Below, in pieces: positions 51,546-64,000 of a stretch of 64,000 bases of DNA (the first letter of the stretch is position 1; every line of letters starts with the position of its first letter). The stretch is taken from contig JACAXG010000123.1 in NCBI GenBank assembly GCA_018881555.1, positions 2,336,460 to 2,400,459 of the forward strand, in the 5' to 3' direction. Under the pieces are notes generated by a model. The model was not told where the DNA came from and searched no databases. It worked only from the letters and a program-made list of their open reading frames with translations. Position numbers and translations under genes: made by a program. The stretch comes from Amblyornis subalaris (lineage: Eukaryota > Chordata > Aves > Passeriformes > Ptilonorhynchidae).

Positions 51546-52720
51546 AGAAGCTTCCTGGAATCCTTNTTTTTGTGCCCACTGTAAAGAAAAGTGGGTGGGC
51601 ACAGGGACTACCCCGTTTCAGAGCTTTCATGACTCAGGGTTTCAACCTGGCGTATGCATGTTTTGCAATACTTATTTTATCTTAACATCTCTTGTTTATG
51701 GAGGCACTGCTGAATGTCTGACTATTGTTTCTAGATCTGCTGAAGGGCAGAGTATCACTGATTGTCTTTCTTCTGCTTTGCATTTGGATTCAAGTAGTGC
51801 AAGACTTGTGTGTTTACATCATAAATGACATAAAAATCATCAGCTTCCATCTTCCTGCTGTTTTTTATCCTTGTGTTGCTATAGCAAGCATGTGATAGGT
51901 AATTAAATATGAGCATAATAACTAGAAAATATTACAGCACAAATTCATCAAAGAACAAAACTCAACAGGTAACCAAACTTCCTCCAGCTTTTCGCAAACT
52001 TGTTTATACAGCTAGAACAACTTCAAGAAAATCTGCAGCCCAGAAGCTTTCACTTGAAGCTTCAGCAGTCATCAGCTCCTTTTTCTAGCTGACATGCTCC
52101 CTACACAGAATTAGATACCAGGTTTTCTCAGGGCTGAATGTATTCTTGGTTTATATGAAAGGTACTGTTACTTTGTGTAAAAAGGAGAGGTGAGCGAATT
52201 AACTTTTTTAAATAATGGAGAGACTACTCAAATTTGAAGGACAGCCCACTTGGCAACACCTCCTAAACTGACTCTTAAAATGACATGTATAGGTCAAGGA
52301 AAACATTCTCTTTAACTATATTCATAAAGTCAGTGCACAGAAAGTTTTCCTTTGTGCTTCCTTCCTAGTTCTAATGCCCCTTAATTCTAATACAAAAATA
52401 TAGCAAGCAGCACTGGTAGAGCTCCATCTTTCATGCACTGGGAGTTTTATATAAAAGGCCAGATCTCTGACTGTTCCAAAGGGAATATTTTCAACAAGAT
52501 TTCTGATTTTGTAGTGTAATGATGTTCATTTTGATAAGCTTTTATGGCTGTCAGCATACTCATTGTTCACAATAACACAAGGTTTATACAAATAGCAAAT
52601 ANGAACCACCAGTATATGAAGAAAATACAGCTGTTATATTAGAATCAAAGTATTATGAAATTAATCAATCTTTCTGTAACTATTATAATAACTTCTGACT
52701 ATCCAAGTTTTAAAAGAGAA
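51546..52720. other. AT-rich DNA, no gene seen
   Basis: No gene or repeat is recognised; open frames are at most about 77 codons. Confidence 0.6.
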
Positions 52721-53117
52721 AGTTCTGAGGGAGCTTGGCCTGTTCAGCCTCAAGAAGAAATGACTGAGAGGGCGGTCACATTAATATGAATAAATTTCTA
52801 AATGGAGGGTGTCAAGAGGATGGATCCAGGCTCTTCTTGGTGGTGCCAATCAATAGAATAAAAGTCAATGGGCAGAAACTGATGCCCAGGAAGTTCCATT
52901 TGAACATGAGGAAGAACTTCTTTACTGTGCNAGTGACTGAGCACTGCAGCAGATTGCCCAGAGATGCTGTGAAGTCTCCTGCACAGGGGATATTCAAGAA
53001 GCANCTGGTTCTGAATTTTGTGCAATGTGCACTAGAATGATCCTGCTTCATTAGGGAGGTTGGACAAGATGCCCACTGTGGTTCCTTCCAACCTGACCCG
53101 TTCTGTGATTCTGTGAT
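52721..53117 (+). repeat. CR1 LINE 3' region, forward
   Basis: The landmarks are GGAGCTTGGCCTGTTCAGCC, CAGGCTCTTCTTGGTGGTGC, GGAAGTTCCATTTGAACATG, AGGAAGAACTTCTTTACTGT, GCAGATTGCCCAGAGATGCT, GTTGGACAAGATGCCCA, TTCCTTCCAACCTGACCC and the terminal TTCTGTGATTCTGTGATG. This is the longest CR1 copy in the window at about 397 bp, still 5' truncated. Three overlapping short frames (52786-53051, both strands) are decayed CR1 ORF2 end or its shadows. Confidence 0.94.
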
Positions 53118-55319
53118 GTGCTTTAAAAATATCAGTACATAGAAGTTTAAAAAAAATCCTCATCAAGAGACAAGAGCACAGAGTAAATTTATAGTACATG
53201 CTGAGAGTGAAGTGCATAATTGTCTGTGAAAAAGTAATATTTGGAATGCCAGTTTATAAAAATAATCAGTTAAATGTATAGTTATTTCAAATTCTTTCAA
53301 TGTGACCANAAGATCGCTAGACATGCATTATAACACCTTCTTTATTACAACTATAAACTATTAATGACTGTCTACAATAAAAAAGGTAATGTTTACCATG
53401 AGTTAATGGATATTAAATTTTTTTTTTNGTTTGGATTCAAAGATAAAGGAGTACTTTCTAAGGAAAAAACGTCATGCTGATTTTTCATGTCCACCATTGC
53501 AAAGATGTAAGTATCTTACATCATTTACAATACTTGTAGGTAGAATTGGCACCTTTACCTGTGTATGCAGCTTCTCTTTTAAACAAATAGCTCAACCACN
53601 TTTTGCTAATACAAATTTAGCATTCTATCTGGCTCCTACCTCAATGATACATACAGTATCCTGTAAATTTTGTATTTTTGGTTACAGAGGCAATCAACTT
53701 CAAGGTGTGAAATTTCACAAAGACACACTAAAATATAGGCTAAGAAGTCCTTGAATGACCTGGTGTTTTTTCTGTCAGATAGCTCTATGTATATTGCTTG
53801 GCACATAGGCTATCTACTTGTGCAATAGAAGTGTCTATNAGTTTCCATTCAATGTGTGTGTAGCTGAGACACTGCATTTAGATGGTGCCAAGTTTAATTG
53901 TGGTATTGTCTTAGTTAATCACTTGAAGTGATTTGTTTGGATAATGGTCAAAAGCTTTGGCTACTTTTCTTTTCGACACAGACTGGATAATTCACCTGTT
54001 TGCTATGTCCAACCATGAAGAATACNGGCAAATAATATGCAAGATAGTGTCTATTGTGGTCTTCAAGGCTAAGAAATAAAAGAAAAGATGCTGATGATCT
54101 AATATTAACAAAGGATGTCCACACAGAAGATTCCATGTGTGGGTTATGCCCAGTGAATCCTCCATGTTCAGGTAAAAATTCCTTCAATCTTCTATAGCAA
54201 TGATAATCCAAAGAGCTTCCCTTAATTTTTTATTTTTTAGAAAAAGAGACAACTCTGTGAAAAAGCCATGTGGAATTATGCTGAGCATCCTTAAAATCCT
54301 GCAGAAAGTTCTGTGAATATTCTTATTGATAACCTATGGCAGCAGATACAGATTATAAGGGTAGACTGTAATGGTTCCTTCTGAGGTGCGGGTTGCTGTG
54401 CTAGATTTCCTACAGGGTCACAGAACGAACAGTTTGAAAGCTAGTGGAAAGTGCCTGAACTACAGTTCTTCNCTTCCTTTAACACCTACAGACTTGAAAA
54501 ATTTGGATGAGGCCTTTACATGATGATAGCATTTCTGCCTAGTATAAAAGTAACTCATTCACCTAACTCACCTAACAGAAGACAATTCTGACGGCAGAAG
54601 AGAACCTTGTTGCNTCAAAATAAAAGTTTAGAATTAAAATAAATCTGGCTTTTAAAATTTCTTTTTTTCTTTTGATGTTCTGTGTTTAACAAAATGATGC
54701 TCATCAGAACAGTCTCAGCTACAGCTTGAAGAAAAACTGATTTGTGTAAAAATGTGGTAAATGTCTTGGTTCCACTTGTTTTAAAATTTGTTGTACAGTG
54801 ATCAGTTTGTTGACAGAACATCTGCTCATCTCATCCTTTGCAAGCTCAAATCTGTATTCCACTTCTGCTCTGTTTTCAAGATAGAATATCTTGACATATT
54901 TTTGGCTCTACAGTCTTATTCGGTGTCAAGAGAAAGATTTCCATATTTGTCTGTTGCTCCTATGAAGGAGCACTCATGGAACTGATCTTTCATACATATT
55001 TTCCCCAGATGTTAAATCAAAAGCTGAACCATCCCAAATATGTACAGAACATTCAAATTAACTTGAAAAGTCATCGAAGACTTAAGATTTTTCAACAGCA
55101 GGACATGGTTAGAAACCATTGAACCTTTGGGATAAGTTCTAAGGCTGTATCTAACCAAGTCTTTGAAATATCAAAGACTGCCTACACTGTTTAATTAAAC
55201 GGGGCCAGTGAGAACTCTTAGGCTCTGGAGCTTACTACCATTGTTCACCTCCATCTAAAGAGTCCATGCTCCTGAATCACTTTGTGGTCCCACACTGTGT
55301 TCATGTGGTCCTATAACAT
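53118..55319. other. AT-rich DNA, no gene seen
   Basis: No gene is recognised. A 107-codon + frame (53431-53754) and an 87-codon minus frame (53948-54211) have no recognisable domain and no codon evidence I can use. Confidence 0.55.
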
Positions 55320-55625
55320 CGTGTTTACTTTTTCAGCACAGAGGGTCTGTGAAGGCTGTATTGCTGCCCCTTGCAATGCTTCTCTGCTGTCAGGAGCCTG
55401 CGGCTGGTGCTGCTGGCACACAGCAGTGTTTTGAGGTGCCAGGCATGCTGGGGTGATGCTGTGGGGCTGTAAAAACAGCGGGAGCTGAACCTGGTGCAGT
55501 CTGTTCCCCCTGCTCACTAGATCTGATCCTTGGTTACACTATTGTGGGGCTGTGCACAGGCATTGGCCCAGATTGTGCTGGTGGGTTGAGGTCTCATTAG
55601 TCCCAATAAAGACACGAAAAACAAG
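55320..55625. other. GC-rich patch ending near AATAAA, unidentified
   Basis: This block is GC-richer than its flanks, with many CTG/GCTG words. An AATAAA on + at 55605-55610 is followed by an A-rich GACACGAAAAACAAG. It may be the 3' end of a retroposed or native transcript, or an old repeat. The 68-codon minus frame (55311-55517) is unremarkable. No homology is recognised. Confidence 0.3.
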
Positions 55626-57699
55626 AGTGTATAAATGACAAGAAAATCCAGTGTTTGAGGTTGCTTTTTTTTTTTAACTTGACAAGAAAATACCATTTTA
55701 TTGATATATTAACCTCTATGGGACTTATTAAAACCAAATAATAGTTTTTATAATTGCTTTCCTCTTCCACAAGAATAGTTTTGATTTCTGCATAGTTTAG
55801 TAAATTTCATCTTTAACCAAAATAAGAAATAGAAATCTAATTTTTTCAATACCTGTCTTACAAAAATACTCATGAGAATGAAAACTTTCCAAAATTNCAA
55901 AATTGTTTATTTGTATTTATTTTAAATAGAAATTACAATTTATAAAGTAATCCCAATTTCAATTTGTAAAATTTAAAAAATAATTTTAAAAAGAAAAATC
56001 AATACTACCAGAATCTTATTTTTTTGATATTAAAGGTTTTCCTTGGCATCTCACCTTACTTTTCTATTTATGTTCAAAAAACATATTCTTGAACTGTCAT
56101 CAGTTTCATGACTAGTCAGGACCCAAAACGGAAAAAAAAATGGTGCTAACCATTTGCTAATCCTGACTATGCCTGAAGGATCAAGCACTTCACTGAATAT
56201 AGTGAGTTTACAGACTTCTTCTAAATCTAAATGGATGATCTCCTCACATTGCTTTTTATTTAAAGCTCACAGTGCAAGAAGATACAGGACAAAGATTCTA
56301 TTTTGTCTCTGCCAAAGAGCTATCAAACCCACATCTCGTAAGCTATCACCATCAATCTACTAGGCTTTTTTAATATAAGGACTCTTAATCCTTCCTATCG
56401 TAGCAATTCCACTGTATATGGAATAATCAAAAATCACAGTGATCGAAAGATGCTAGAATGAGAATACATTTCTAGCTGAATGGCTCAGCTCCTCAAAACC
56501 TTTCCACTATGGTGGCTCACTAAAAAAGTTCCATTTGGCACTTATTAATTATTGGTAAAATGCATAAACAAATTTTGTGATAAAAATTGCAACTAGTATC
56601 TTCCCTCCCTGTACAGAAACTTTAGCCATTAGGATGGATCTTTATCCTCACACTCCTGCATTCTCTCTGAGTTAATTCATATGCAATTATTTCATGTAAA
56701 GTAGACTATCTGAAACAAGACAAGGGGAGCATTTCTGTCTTATGATATTTCATNGGCTGGTACTTAAACCAGTGCTCAGGGAGTGGAAGGCTCACACCTC
56801 TGTCTATCATCTCCTCAGAAGTTTTCTGATCATTGAATTTGCATACAGAAGATTATGCGAGAGGTTAGCAGAGATGGAGTAATTTCCAATTCCAGCTCTC
56901 CCTCTTCGTTATTGGAAACTCAGAATACAGTTCAGAAAATTAATTCTATAAATTTTGTCCGTTTTTAAATCTATCTATGATGAGGCCCCTCATACTTCAG
57001 AGGAGACTGGAAACGTTTAAATAGTGACCCAAAGGAATAGAGTGTTTGACATGAACCAAATTACTCAGATTCAATTCCACCGGCATAAAAGATTTAAAAA
57101 TACGAGAATATGCTTACCTTCAAGTAATTATTGACTTAAAATAACAGCATGCATTATAAACAGTAACCTCAGGAATAAGGATATACCTTGGCTGCTCATA
57201 CATCTCAGCTGGATATTAGATTTTTTGAACACATAATTAGTNTCTGAAAAGTCCTCCAAATCTATAAACCTTGAAGTGTTCCTAAAGTAATATTTTTGTG
57301 CTCCTCCTGTTAAAGATGGCAATGAGAGTCCCCAAAATAGCCACTCTGAGCCACTTCCACTTTTTCTAGCATAACAAGAATTATGCTTTCAAATGAGATC
57401 CACAAACATTAGAATTTGTCAAAGGTGGATCACCATTTTGCATGATGACTTCCGTTGGCTCTCCCTCTTTGAGAACATTTACCTCTGCATGGATCTGAAC
57501 AGGGAATATACAATCTAGTCAAGCACAACTGAGAGGAAACCAAGTTTGAACAGGTGCTGAAAAGAGGATCAGAGTAATAAAGTGTCTATAACACAAAGGA
57601 TGAATAAAAGTGCTTATCCTTCTTAAGTTAGCAAAATAATGGCTAAGAAGACATATTGTAGTTAAGAAGACATATAATCACTCTCTATAAATAATTCTG
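55626..57699. other. Very AT-rich DNA, no gene seen
   Basis: No gene or repeat is recognised. Positions 55690-56050 are especially AT-rich. Open frames are at most about 69 codons. Confidence 0.6.
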
Positions 57700-57963
57700 T
57701 TTGGAAAAGAATTTTATGCCATGAAAGGAGAAGGACTACTTAAACTAAAGGGCACTGTTGGCAGAAGAAAAATGTTATAAATTGTCCATGAATAAAATTA
57801 GGCTGGAGATTAAAAGTATTCTTAATGATGAGACAGCAGTGATGATTTGGAACAGCCTCCCAATAGCAATAGTAGGGTGAAGAAAAATAAAGTACTCAGA
57901 AGCCAGTTCCCATTAAGATGGAGTCTGATCTGTTTATGAAAGTTATACAATTATATTGAGTAA
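57700..57963 (+). repeat. Ancient CR1/L3-like LINE relic
   Basis: Ordered landmarks are GGACTACTTAAACTAAAGGG, CACTGTTGGCAGAAGAAAAA, ATAAATTGTCCATGAATAAA, ATTAGGCTGGAGATTAAAAG, GGAACAGCCTCCCAATAGCA and a closing TCTGATCTGTTTATGAAAG. This is the 3' part of an old amniote CR1/L3-type LINE, distinct from the young avian CR1 copies. It covers the end of ORF2, is full of small indels and stops, and lacks a tail. The left edge is uncertain and may lie up to about 100 bp earlier. Confidence 0.7.
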
Positions 57964-60900
57964 CAGAAATTGGCTCCAGTGAACAAAGAGATGTATTTTC
58001 TATCCTATTTTTCTGTTTCATCTAATTGCTCTGCTCAGNACTAGAAGTTCAGTATAGCAAGGCTCATTATATTAGTGCTTTCGTTCTTTTCTTGGTATGT
58101 CTCTCAGTGCCTAAACAAGAATTTTGTTTTACTAACAGTATTAGTTAGATATTTTTTCTCCCTCTAGATGTAAAGATATTGAATAAGGGAAGACTTTTCA
58201 ACCTGATTTATTTACCCAGTTTGGGAAAATCCCAAAGACTCTACACATATTACTTAGGAATAAATCTACTATCCCTTAATATGCGGGCTAATTCTTTTAT
58301 TGTTCTCATTTGAAAAAAAAAAAAAAAAGTAGATGGTTAAATGTCACAACTTTAAAAATAAAAGTAGGCAGCTTCAAAGCATGAAATGCTATTAAATTAA
58401 TTTTTTATGAGAACAGAAATATTGAAAATGCAAGACCTAAATTTGTGGCCTCTATGGCAGAAAATTAGCTCATGGGAGCTGGAGAAGAGAATGGGGAGAG
58501 GAGGTACAGTGGGATTTTTTTATCTGCATTTTCTATAAAGATTCCTGACAAGAATATCTATTAACTGCCTAATTTGCATAAACCTTCCACAACTGAAGCT
58601 CAAGTAAGCCTTAAGCATTTAATTCTGAATCATCTTATTCAGTATTTTGCAGCACCACATTTACTCTTCAATTTTCTCCCATTTTTTCCAGGCATACTGG
58701 TGGTAGCTATTTCCCTGTAACGTTGGTTAAGACTATCCCTTCTGAAGTTTTCTGGAGTGACTGAGGTAAAAATAAAAATGTTCTGATATTTTCCCCTGGG
58801 AGAGTGTGAGCAGTTCCTTTGGCTTAAATAGGCTTTAACTGCATCCCACAGAGTGATGCTTCATAGTGTATTATTAGTGTGATCAAAAAGAATGTTACGA
58901 GGAGAAGCTAAGCGCTAGCCAGTGTTAAGCACCGCATGTATGTTTCTCATCTATATTTTACAAATTCAGAAATTTCAAAGTGAAGTCTATTTTACACAAC
59001 TCTGTTCAGTATTTTTGCTGGTGTTTTTGCCTTGCTGATTTTGTTTTAAATTACACATTTTCAATAGTAATGTTTAGTATGTAAGGCTCACATACTAAAT
59101 TTGCACACTAACAGAACCAGCTGGATGAATTTGCAGATTTTTTGTTAAAAAGGCAAGATATCTTCTGCAACCCGAACAGTGGGTCAACGGCAAAGGATTT
59201 TGTTGTGATTTCTAGGACAGTCAGTTTAACTCATTCTGAAGGAATATTTAAAATCTACTAGAAGAATAACTGTACATTATTTCTTGGTAATGAAAATAGG
59301 TGTAACTTCCTAAAAAATCCAACAATTCTTGAGAATATTTGGAAATTATTCTACCAATATTTTGAAAGCATTCTAATTGCTTTATATGCAAAAATATGAG
59401 AAGAAAGTTTTTGGATTTTTTTTTACGAAAGAAAAAACATGCCATGAGATTTGTATTTTGGGACTATGAAGATGAAAAATGGGCATATTTCATTGCAACT
59501 CCTGGGCAATTCATCTGTCATCTAGTTTTCCACTGAGACTCATTGCCACACAGTAATCCTTTTTCTAGTAGTCATACAAAGTCTGATAATCCATTTTTCC
59601 TCATTATCAAGCTTGATTTCTTGTGGGATTAATTCTCCAACACATTGTTCAGAGAACTAAATTCTAGGCGTAGTAATTATGTCTGAAATTCTCTGGAATA
59701 TCTGGAATCAAAATGCAGTGGGCCAAATTCATCCCTCGAGCAGCTTTACCAATATCACTGCTGTTAGGCCAAAAATTAATTTGACACTCTAGGAATAATA
59801 CAAGCAATATTATTACAAGTACCAAATTATTGTTTGAAATAGCTATATAACCTACTAATTATCCTTTATTTATGTCTTTCATGCTTGTAGTAAAATATTT
59901 GAAGTCATTTCCACTCACTGGAAGACATGAAGGATGACTATTAGACCTCCCTTAAATACCTTAGATAAATCCATGCCTTATAAAGAAATTTATTATCTTC
60001 NTGGATAATCAAAAAGATGCTGCTCCATGGTGAGTACACCTGAGTTTTTCAGGAAATGAATACAAGATCTACATGTTACTGTTGGATTTAAACCTACATG
60101 TTAGGGTTGTTAAAAGGAATGTCTGCTTTAAAAGAATTAAAACTTTACAGCATGACAGTAAATCATTCAACTGAATGTTTTGAATAAAACTTGAATTTCC
60201 ATTGAATTGTTTAGAAATATAAGGATATAAATTGTGATTGTTTTGCAATAATTTCAGTAGCAAAATCTTACAAACAGAATTTTCATGGATGAAGTAGATT
60301 TTTTGCATTCTAGAAGTGTTGACTATGTTATTCCATATTTGTAAAATAATTTGAAATTAATATATCCCATTGCGATCTAACCACAATTTACAGTAACAAT
60401 TAATTAATTTTATTCTCTTCCTTCCATTACTATTCTTCCAGTTATGTTTCAGAATACTCCAGTCAAGTGATCCAATACTGTATGTACACACTGGATGCTG
60501 GAAAAGAAAGAACTTCATCTTTCTATTAGCTAATACTTCTCTGGAGTGTCCCAATCACTGTATTTGAATTGAGTTGAACTTCTGAAGTCCTGAAGGAACC
60601 TATGGACATGTTACATAAATGGGGTCAATTTCAGTGTCGGGTGTTTTTCCTTTACATTGCTGTAGATATGAGATTTGCTCTGTCACACAGTACTAACATA
60701 CTAAGTCTAACAGCTTCACAAAGAAGGTATTAAACTTCTTGTTTTTTTCCCCCTCCCCCTATGTTTTGGGCTACTTTAAAATTATTTGTGGTACTTCATT
60801 CCATATATTCTTCACCTTTTTCTAGACTCATATGCTGCATAGGCATTCTCAAGTCCAAACGTTTCATATAGGACACCTTGTGAAGGTGTTGACACATAGT

Positions 60901-61895
60901 TAAAGCACACATTTCTGAATTGAAGTTCTATGTATTTGTTTTTTTACTAAATAAGATGAGATAAACACAATATATAGTGAGGAACTGAGGATTAAAACAA
61001 AAAAATCAATCTCTTCTGAGACAAACCTAATAACTGGCTCCAAAAGCTTTCATAAATTATTAGCTTTGAAATCACTCGAAGTGTCTGAAACATTGTATGT
61101 GTCACTGATGTACTTGAAGTTCACCTAAGTAACTGTATCATCAAAATGTGCCGACAAAAAATGCCAGCAGCTACACCACCTTGCAATCAATCACATATCT
61201 CTTTCAGACTTAACAAGTGTCACAGAATGTAATTTCATCTGCTTCTGCTGCATACATTTAAATGTTCATATTCTTACTGAGGAAGCAAAAAGACTAAGAA
61301 CATTTGTAAGTTCTGTTTCTCTCCAGTTGACTAATTATATTTTTTTCCATAAAGCTTATGCGTTCTTGTAAATTAATAAAATGTGTACAGAGAGAAATAT
61401 GTTGTATTTGCACGTGAATATATGAGTTGTATAGCATTACTGTCTTTCAAGAAAGTTACATTTTTGTATAGTCAGTGAATAAATAGGGAATGGTCNAATA
61501 TCTGTTCAGGAAGAATTGCACAGCTGAGTACAAGGAAGACTGGAAATCTGGGTTTGGTGCTGAAAGTGAAGAAATACCATTGGCCAGGTAGTGGAAATAA
61601 AGTTGAATGTGTCAAGTAAAAGNTGCTCCTGCACTCCAAGGAAGGGTTCCACACTATTCCAATGAACAACTATTTGATATACATTGTACTTGNGTCATCA
61701 AGCACATACAAAGCAAAAGCTCATTTGTACTTGGAATTTGACATTATATTAACCATTACCTAGTTAACGCATCCAGAACATTGCCAAGAGTACAAAAATA
61801 AGTAACTGATTGTTCAGGAAATAGATCCCCCTCAGTTAATAGTATATCATTTCTGTGCTCAGAAACAATTATTAGTAACCTATGCATTAAATTTA
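57964..61895. other. AT-rich DNA, no gene seen
   Basis: No gene is recognised. There is a run of 16 A at 58313-58328. GTGGGCCAAATTCATCCC at 59719-59736 matches a phrase I associate with a very old amniote interspersed repeat. Open frames are at most about 79 codons. Confidence 0.55.
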
Positions 61896-62202
61896 TCTTT
61901 TCTCTCTTTCTTTCTCTCTCTCTTTCTCTCTCTCTCTNNNNNNNNNNNNNNNNNNNNNNNNNNNNNNNNNNNTTTCTTTTTCTTTTTCTTTTTCTTCTTT
62001 TTCTGTTTCTTTTTCTTTTTCCGTTTCTATTTCTTTTTCTTTTTCCTTTTTATTTTTCTTTTTTCTTTTTTCTTTTTTCTTTTTTCTTTTTTCTTTTTTC
62101 TTTTTTCTTTTTTTCTTTTTCTTTCTCTTTTCTCTTTTTTCTTTTTTCTTTTTCTTTTTTCTTTTTCTTTTTTTCTTTTCTTTTTCCTCTCCTTTTTTCC
62201 CC
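61896..62202. repeat. Homopyrimidine (CT/CTTTTT)n tract with assembly gap
   Basis: A tract of C and T only on the + strand. It goes from (CT)n/(CTTT)n on the left of the gap to CTTTTT and CTTTTTT units on the right. The apparent minus-strand protein at 61893-62396, almost all K, E and R, is the translation of this repeat and not a gene. The true length is unknown because of the gap. Confidence 0.95.
61938..61972. other. 35-N assembly gap
   Basis: Thirty-five consecutive N inside the homopyrimidine tract. The left side is CT/CTTT-type and the right side CTTTTT-type, so the assembler probably could not bridge the repeat. The N count need not equal the missing length. Confidence 0.98.
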
Positions 62203-64000
62203 ATGGACTTTCTCCCTCCTCCCATTTCTCCCCATGAATACAGAGTACCAAAGTGCTTCCTGTTCTGAGCTACAGGACACATGCTGGGTGCAGCTCTTGA
62301 AGTTTGCTCAGCAAGGGCTAGAAGCAGGCAGCACAGTGAGTTAATGGAAGAATAATTTAAAGAGAGCTTGAGTGGTTGAAAAAAGGACCCACACACAGTG
62401 GTAATAAGGTTTGCCTTTTTTGTTTCTGTTCGTAGCTGTAGATAATTTCAGATCTTTCCTTTCAAAATCTATTTCAAATCAAATCTGGAACAGCAAAGTC
62501 TATTTAGCTCTTATCTGACACTTTATTGGTAATTTCTATTAACCTTGCTCTATGTGTATTGATGATAACTATACAAAGAATAATTAAGTACAATTAAAAA
62601 GAGTGATTTGGAATATATACGTTTATTATTGTGGAGATTTCCATAAATTATTCTAATTTTTCTTCTGCAATAGAGAATAGTATATTCATTACAGCTCCTG
62701 AATAAATCCAAGGACTAAGGATATTTATTTTCTCTTCCTTTTAAAGAGGCTTTTGACATTAGCCTTTTGTACCCAAAGCACACTTTAAGCATGAATGTTC
62801 TGATACAATAGTGAAGATGGCGTAATCAATATTTCTGTGGTTGGGAACCCACAGNTTGTGCTGATTCAGCATATCTTTTGCTTCACATAAACAGACACAG
62901 GTTTCCATTTCAGAAAATTATTGTTTTCATATAGCCACTTAACAGCTCCAGTACAGAGAAATTCCCCTTCCTTAGTTGTTTATCCTTTGCCACTACTCTT
63001 CTACTGCCTTTTTATTCTTCCTCAAGTCTTATTACAGAAAAAAACCCTAAGTTAATTTGTACAAAATAATAAATTCAATTCTTGCATGAGAGGATGAAGA
63101 TGTGAAGCTTACAACTTAAAAAGAAGACACCAAATGCAGAGATCTGGACAGGAAAAAGTATCAATTAATCTGTGGATACTACTCAGTGCATGTTTTCCTG
63201 GATGCACACATCATTAAGATTCTTAAAACAATCCAAGTTTTGTACAAGTGTACAAAAAGCCTTCTCCCTTACCATGCTAAGTTGGAGGAAGTCAGCAATT
63301 ACCAAGAAGAACTTGATGATAATGGTCTCAGAATTTAGCTGGTCTTGGCCAAAAACAAACATGAGAGTGCAGTCAGAAACTTAAGTTGTGAGGAAAAATT
63401 AAGGGGAAATTTCAGCCCTCCTGACAGAGTCTCTAACTTGCAACAAACCATAAAAGGAAAAAAAGCTATAAAGGAAGATATTTTTGGAAATTACTAGTCC
63501 AGTAGGTTAAAAATAGCTTCAACAAGTTTCACAGAACAAGATATAATGTGTCTCCTTAGTAAGAAATGGAGAATGAAATTATCCAACAGCTAATGAGCAG
63601 GTACAAGAGAAGTTGAGTTTTTCACATACCATTGCAATAAACCAGCTCATTTCTCATATGAGAGAAGGACCACGTTTAAGACTGAGGGGATGCTGCAGCT
63701 ATTGACTATTTGTTTCTGTACTGAACTTACAACAGTGCTTTCACTCAGCACTGACTTTTGCTGTCCTAATGGAATGGCTGATTCTCCCTAGGGATCTTGC
63801 TTCTGCGTGGTTTTAATAATCAGTAATGAACACCTTCGCATTACAGGATCCTTACGGCTCTCTTAAAAGGATTTATGTGATTCTTAAGTGACAATATTAA
63901 GATCATTTGCAAATACAGCCTAAGAGAGGAAATATATGCCTTTTTAGGACTTGACATAAAGAGGTGGAAGTGTGAATTCAGAACAATTTGCTCAAAAATA
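62203..64000. other. AT-rich DNA, no gene seen
   Basis: No gene or repeat is recognised. A 70-codon + frame at 63172-63384 has no recognisable feature. Confidence 0.6.

Noticed and set aside
61893..62396. 167-codon minus-strand frame made almost wholly of K, E and R
   Set aside because: It is the translation of the homopyrimidine repeat and runs through the N gap; no gene evidence.
1..64000. Search for a bacterial-type or multi-gene system, CRISPR array, tRNA or rRNA gene
   Set aside because: The composition, CR1 and LTR content are those of a vertebrate chromosome and no such structure is visible.

Overview
This window looks like bird nuclear DNA, from a long AT-rich stretch with no recognisable gene. 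Three things support a bird. There are at least seven 3' fragments of the CR1 LINE family, several ending in the ATTCTATGATTCTRTG-type tail. There is an LTR whose layout I recognise from avian ERVL-type elements. There are no dense primate- or rodent-type SINEs. I cannot name the species. No open reading frame looks like a real protein or a conserved exon: the longest are 60-167 codons and sit in repeats, GC-rich islands or random AT-rich sequence. The window is therefore intergenic, or the interior of a very large intron.

Layout. Positions 1-21270 are mostly unique AT-rich DNA, with an ancient CR1/L3-like relic (about 4358-4470), a younger CR1 3' end (7641-7977) and an unexplained GC-rich island with a 24-bp tandem duplication (about 15890-16365). 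At 21276-21852 lies a solo ERVL-type LTR flanked by CATAT. Positions 28500-31860 are the busiest part: a short reverse CR1, a 381-bp solo LTR, then a reverse CR1 split by a 647-bp GC-rich solo LTR with a GCACAT target-site duplication, and immediately after it a forward CR1. A second, inverted copy of the 381-bp LTR, more complete at 476 bp, lies at 39839-40314.

Positions 42654-44147 hold two more CR1 3' ends, a perfect 22-bp palindrome and a purine-only tract. A CORE-SINE/MIR-like relic is at about 46636-46741. A GC-rich, exon-like island lies at 51110-51545, a full CR1 3' region at 52721-53117, another GC-rich patch at 55320-55625 and an old CR1/L3-like relic at 57700-57963. A large homopyrimidine tract interrupted by a 35-N assembly gap is at 61896-62202.

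I found no operon, CRISPR array, tRNA, rRNA or other multi-gene system. The observations most worth checking are the nested LTR-in-CR1 insertion, the inverted LTR pair, the two perfect 22-bp palindromes, the SINE and L3-like relics, the exon-like GC island, and three stretches that read like conserved noncoding elements. All repeat-family calls come from recognising motifs by eye, not from a database search.
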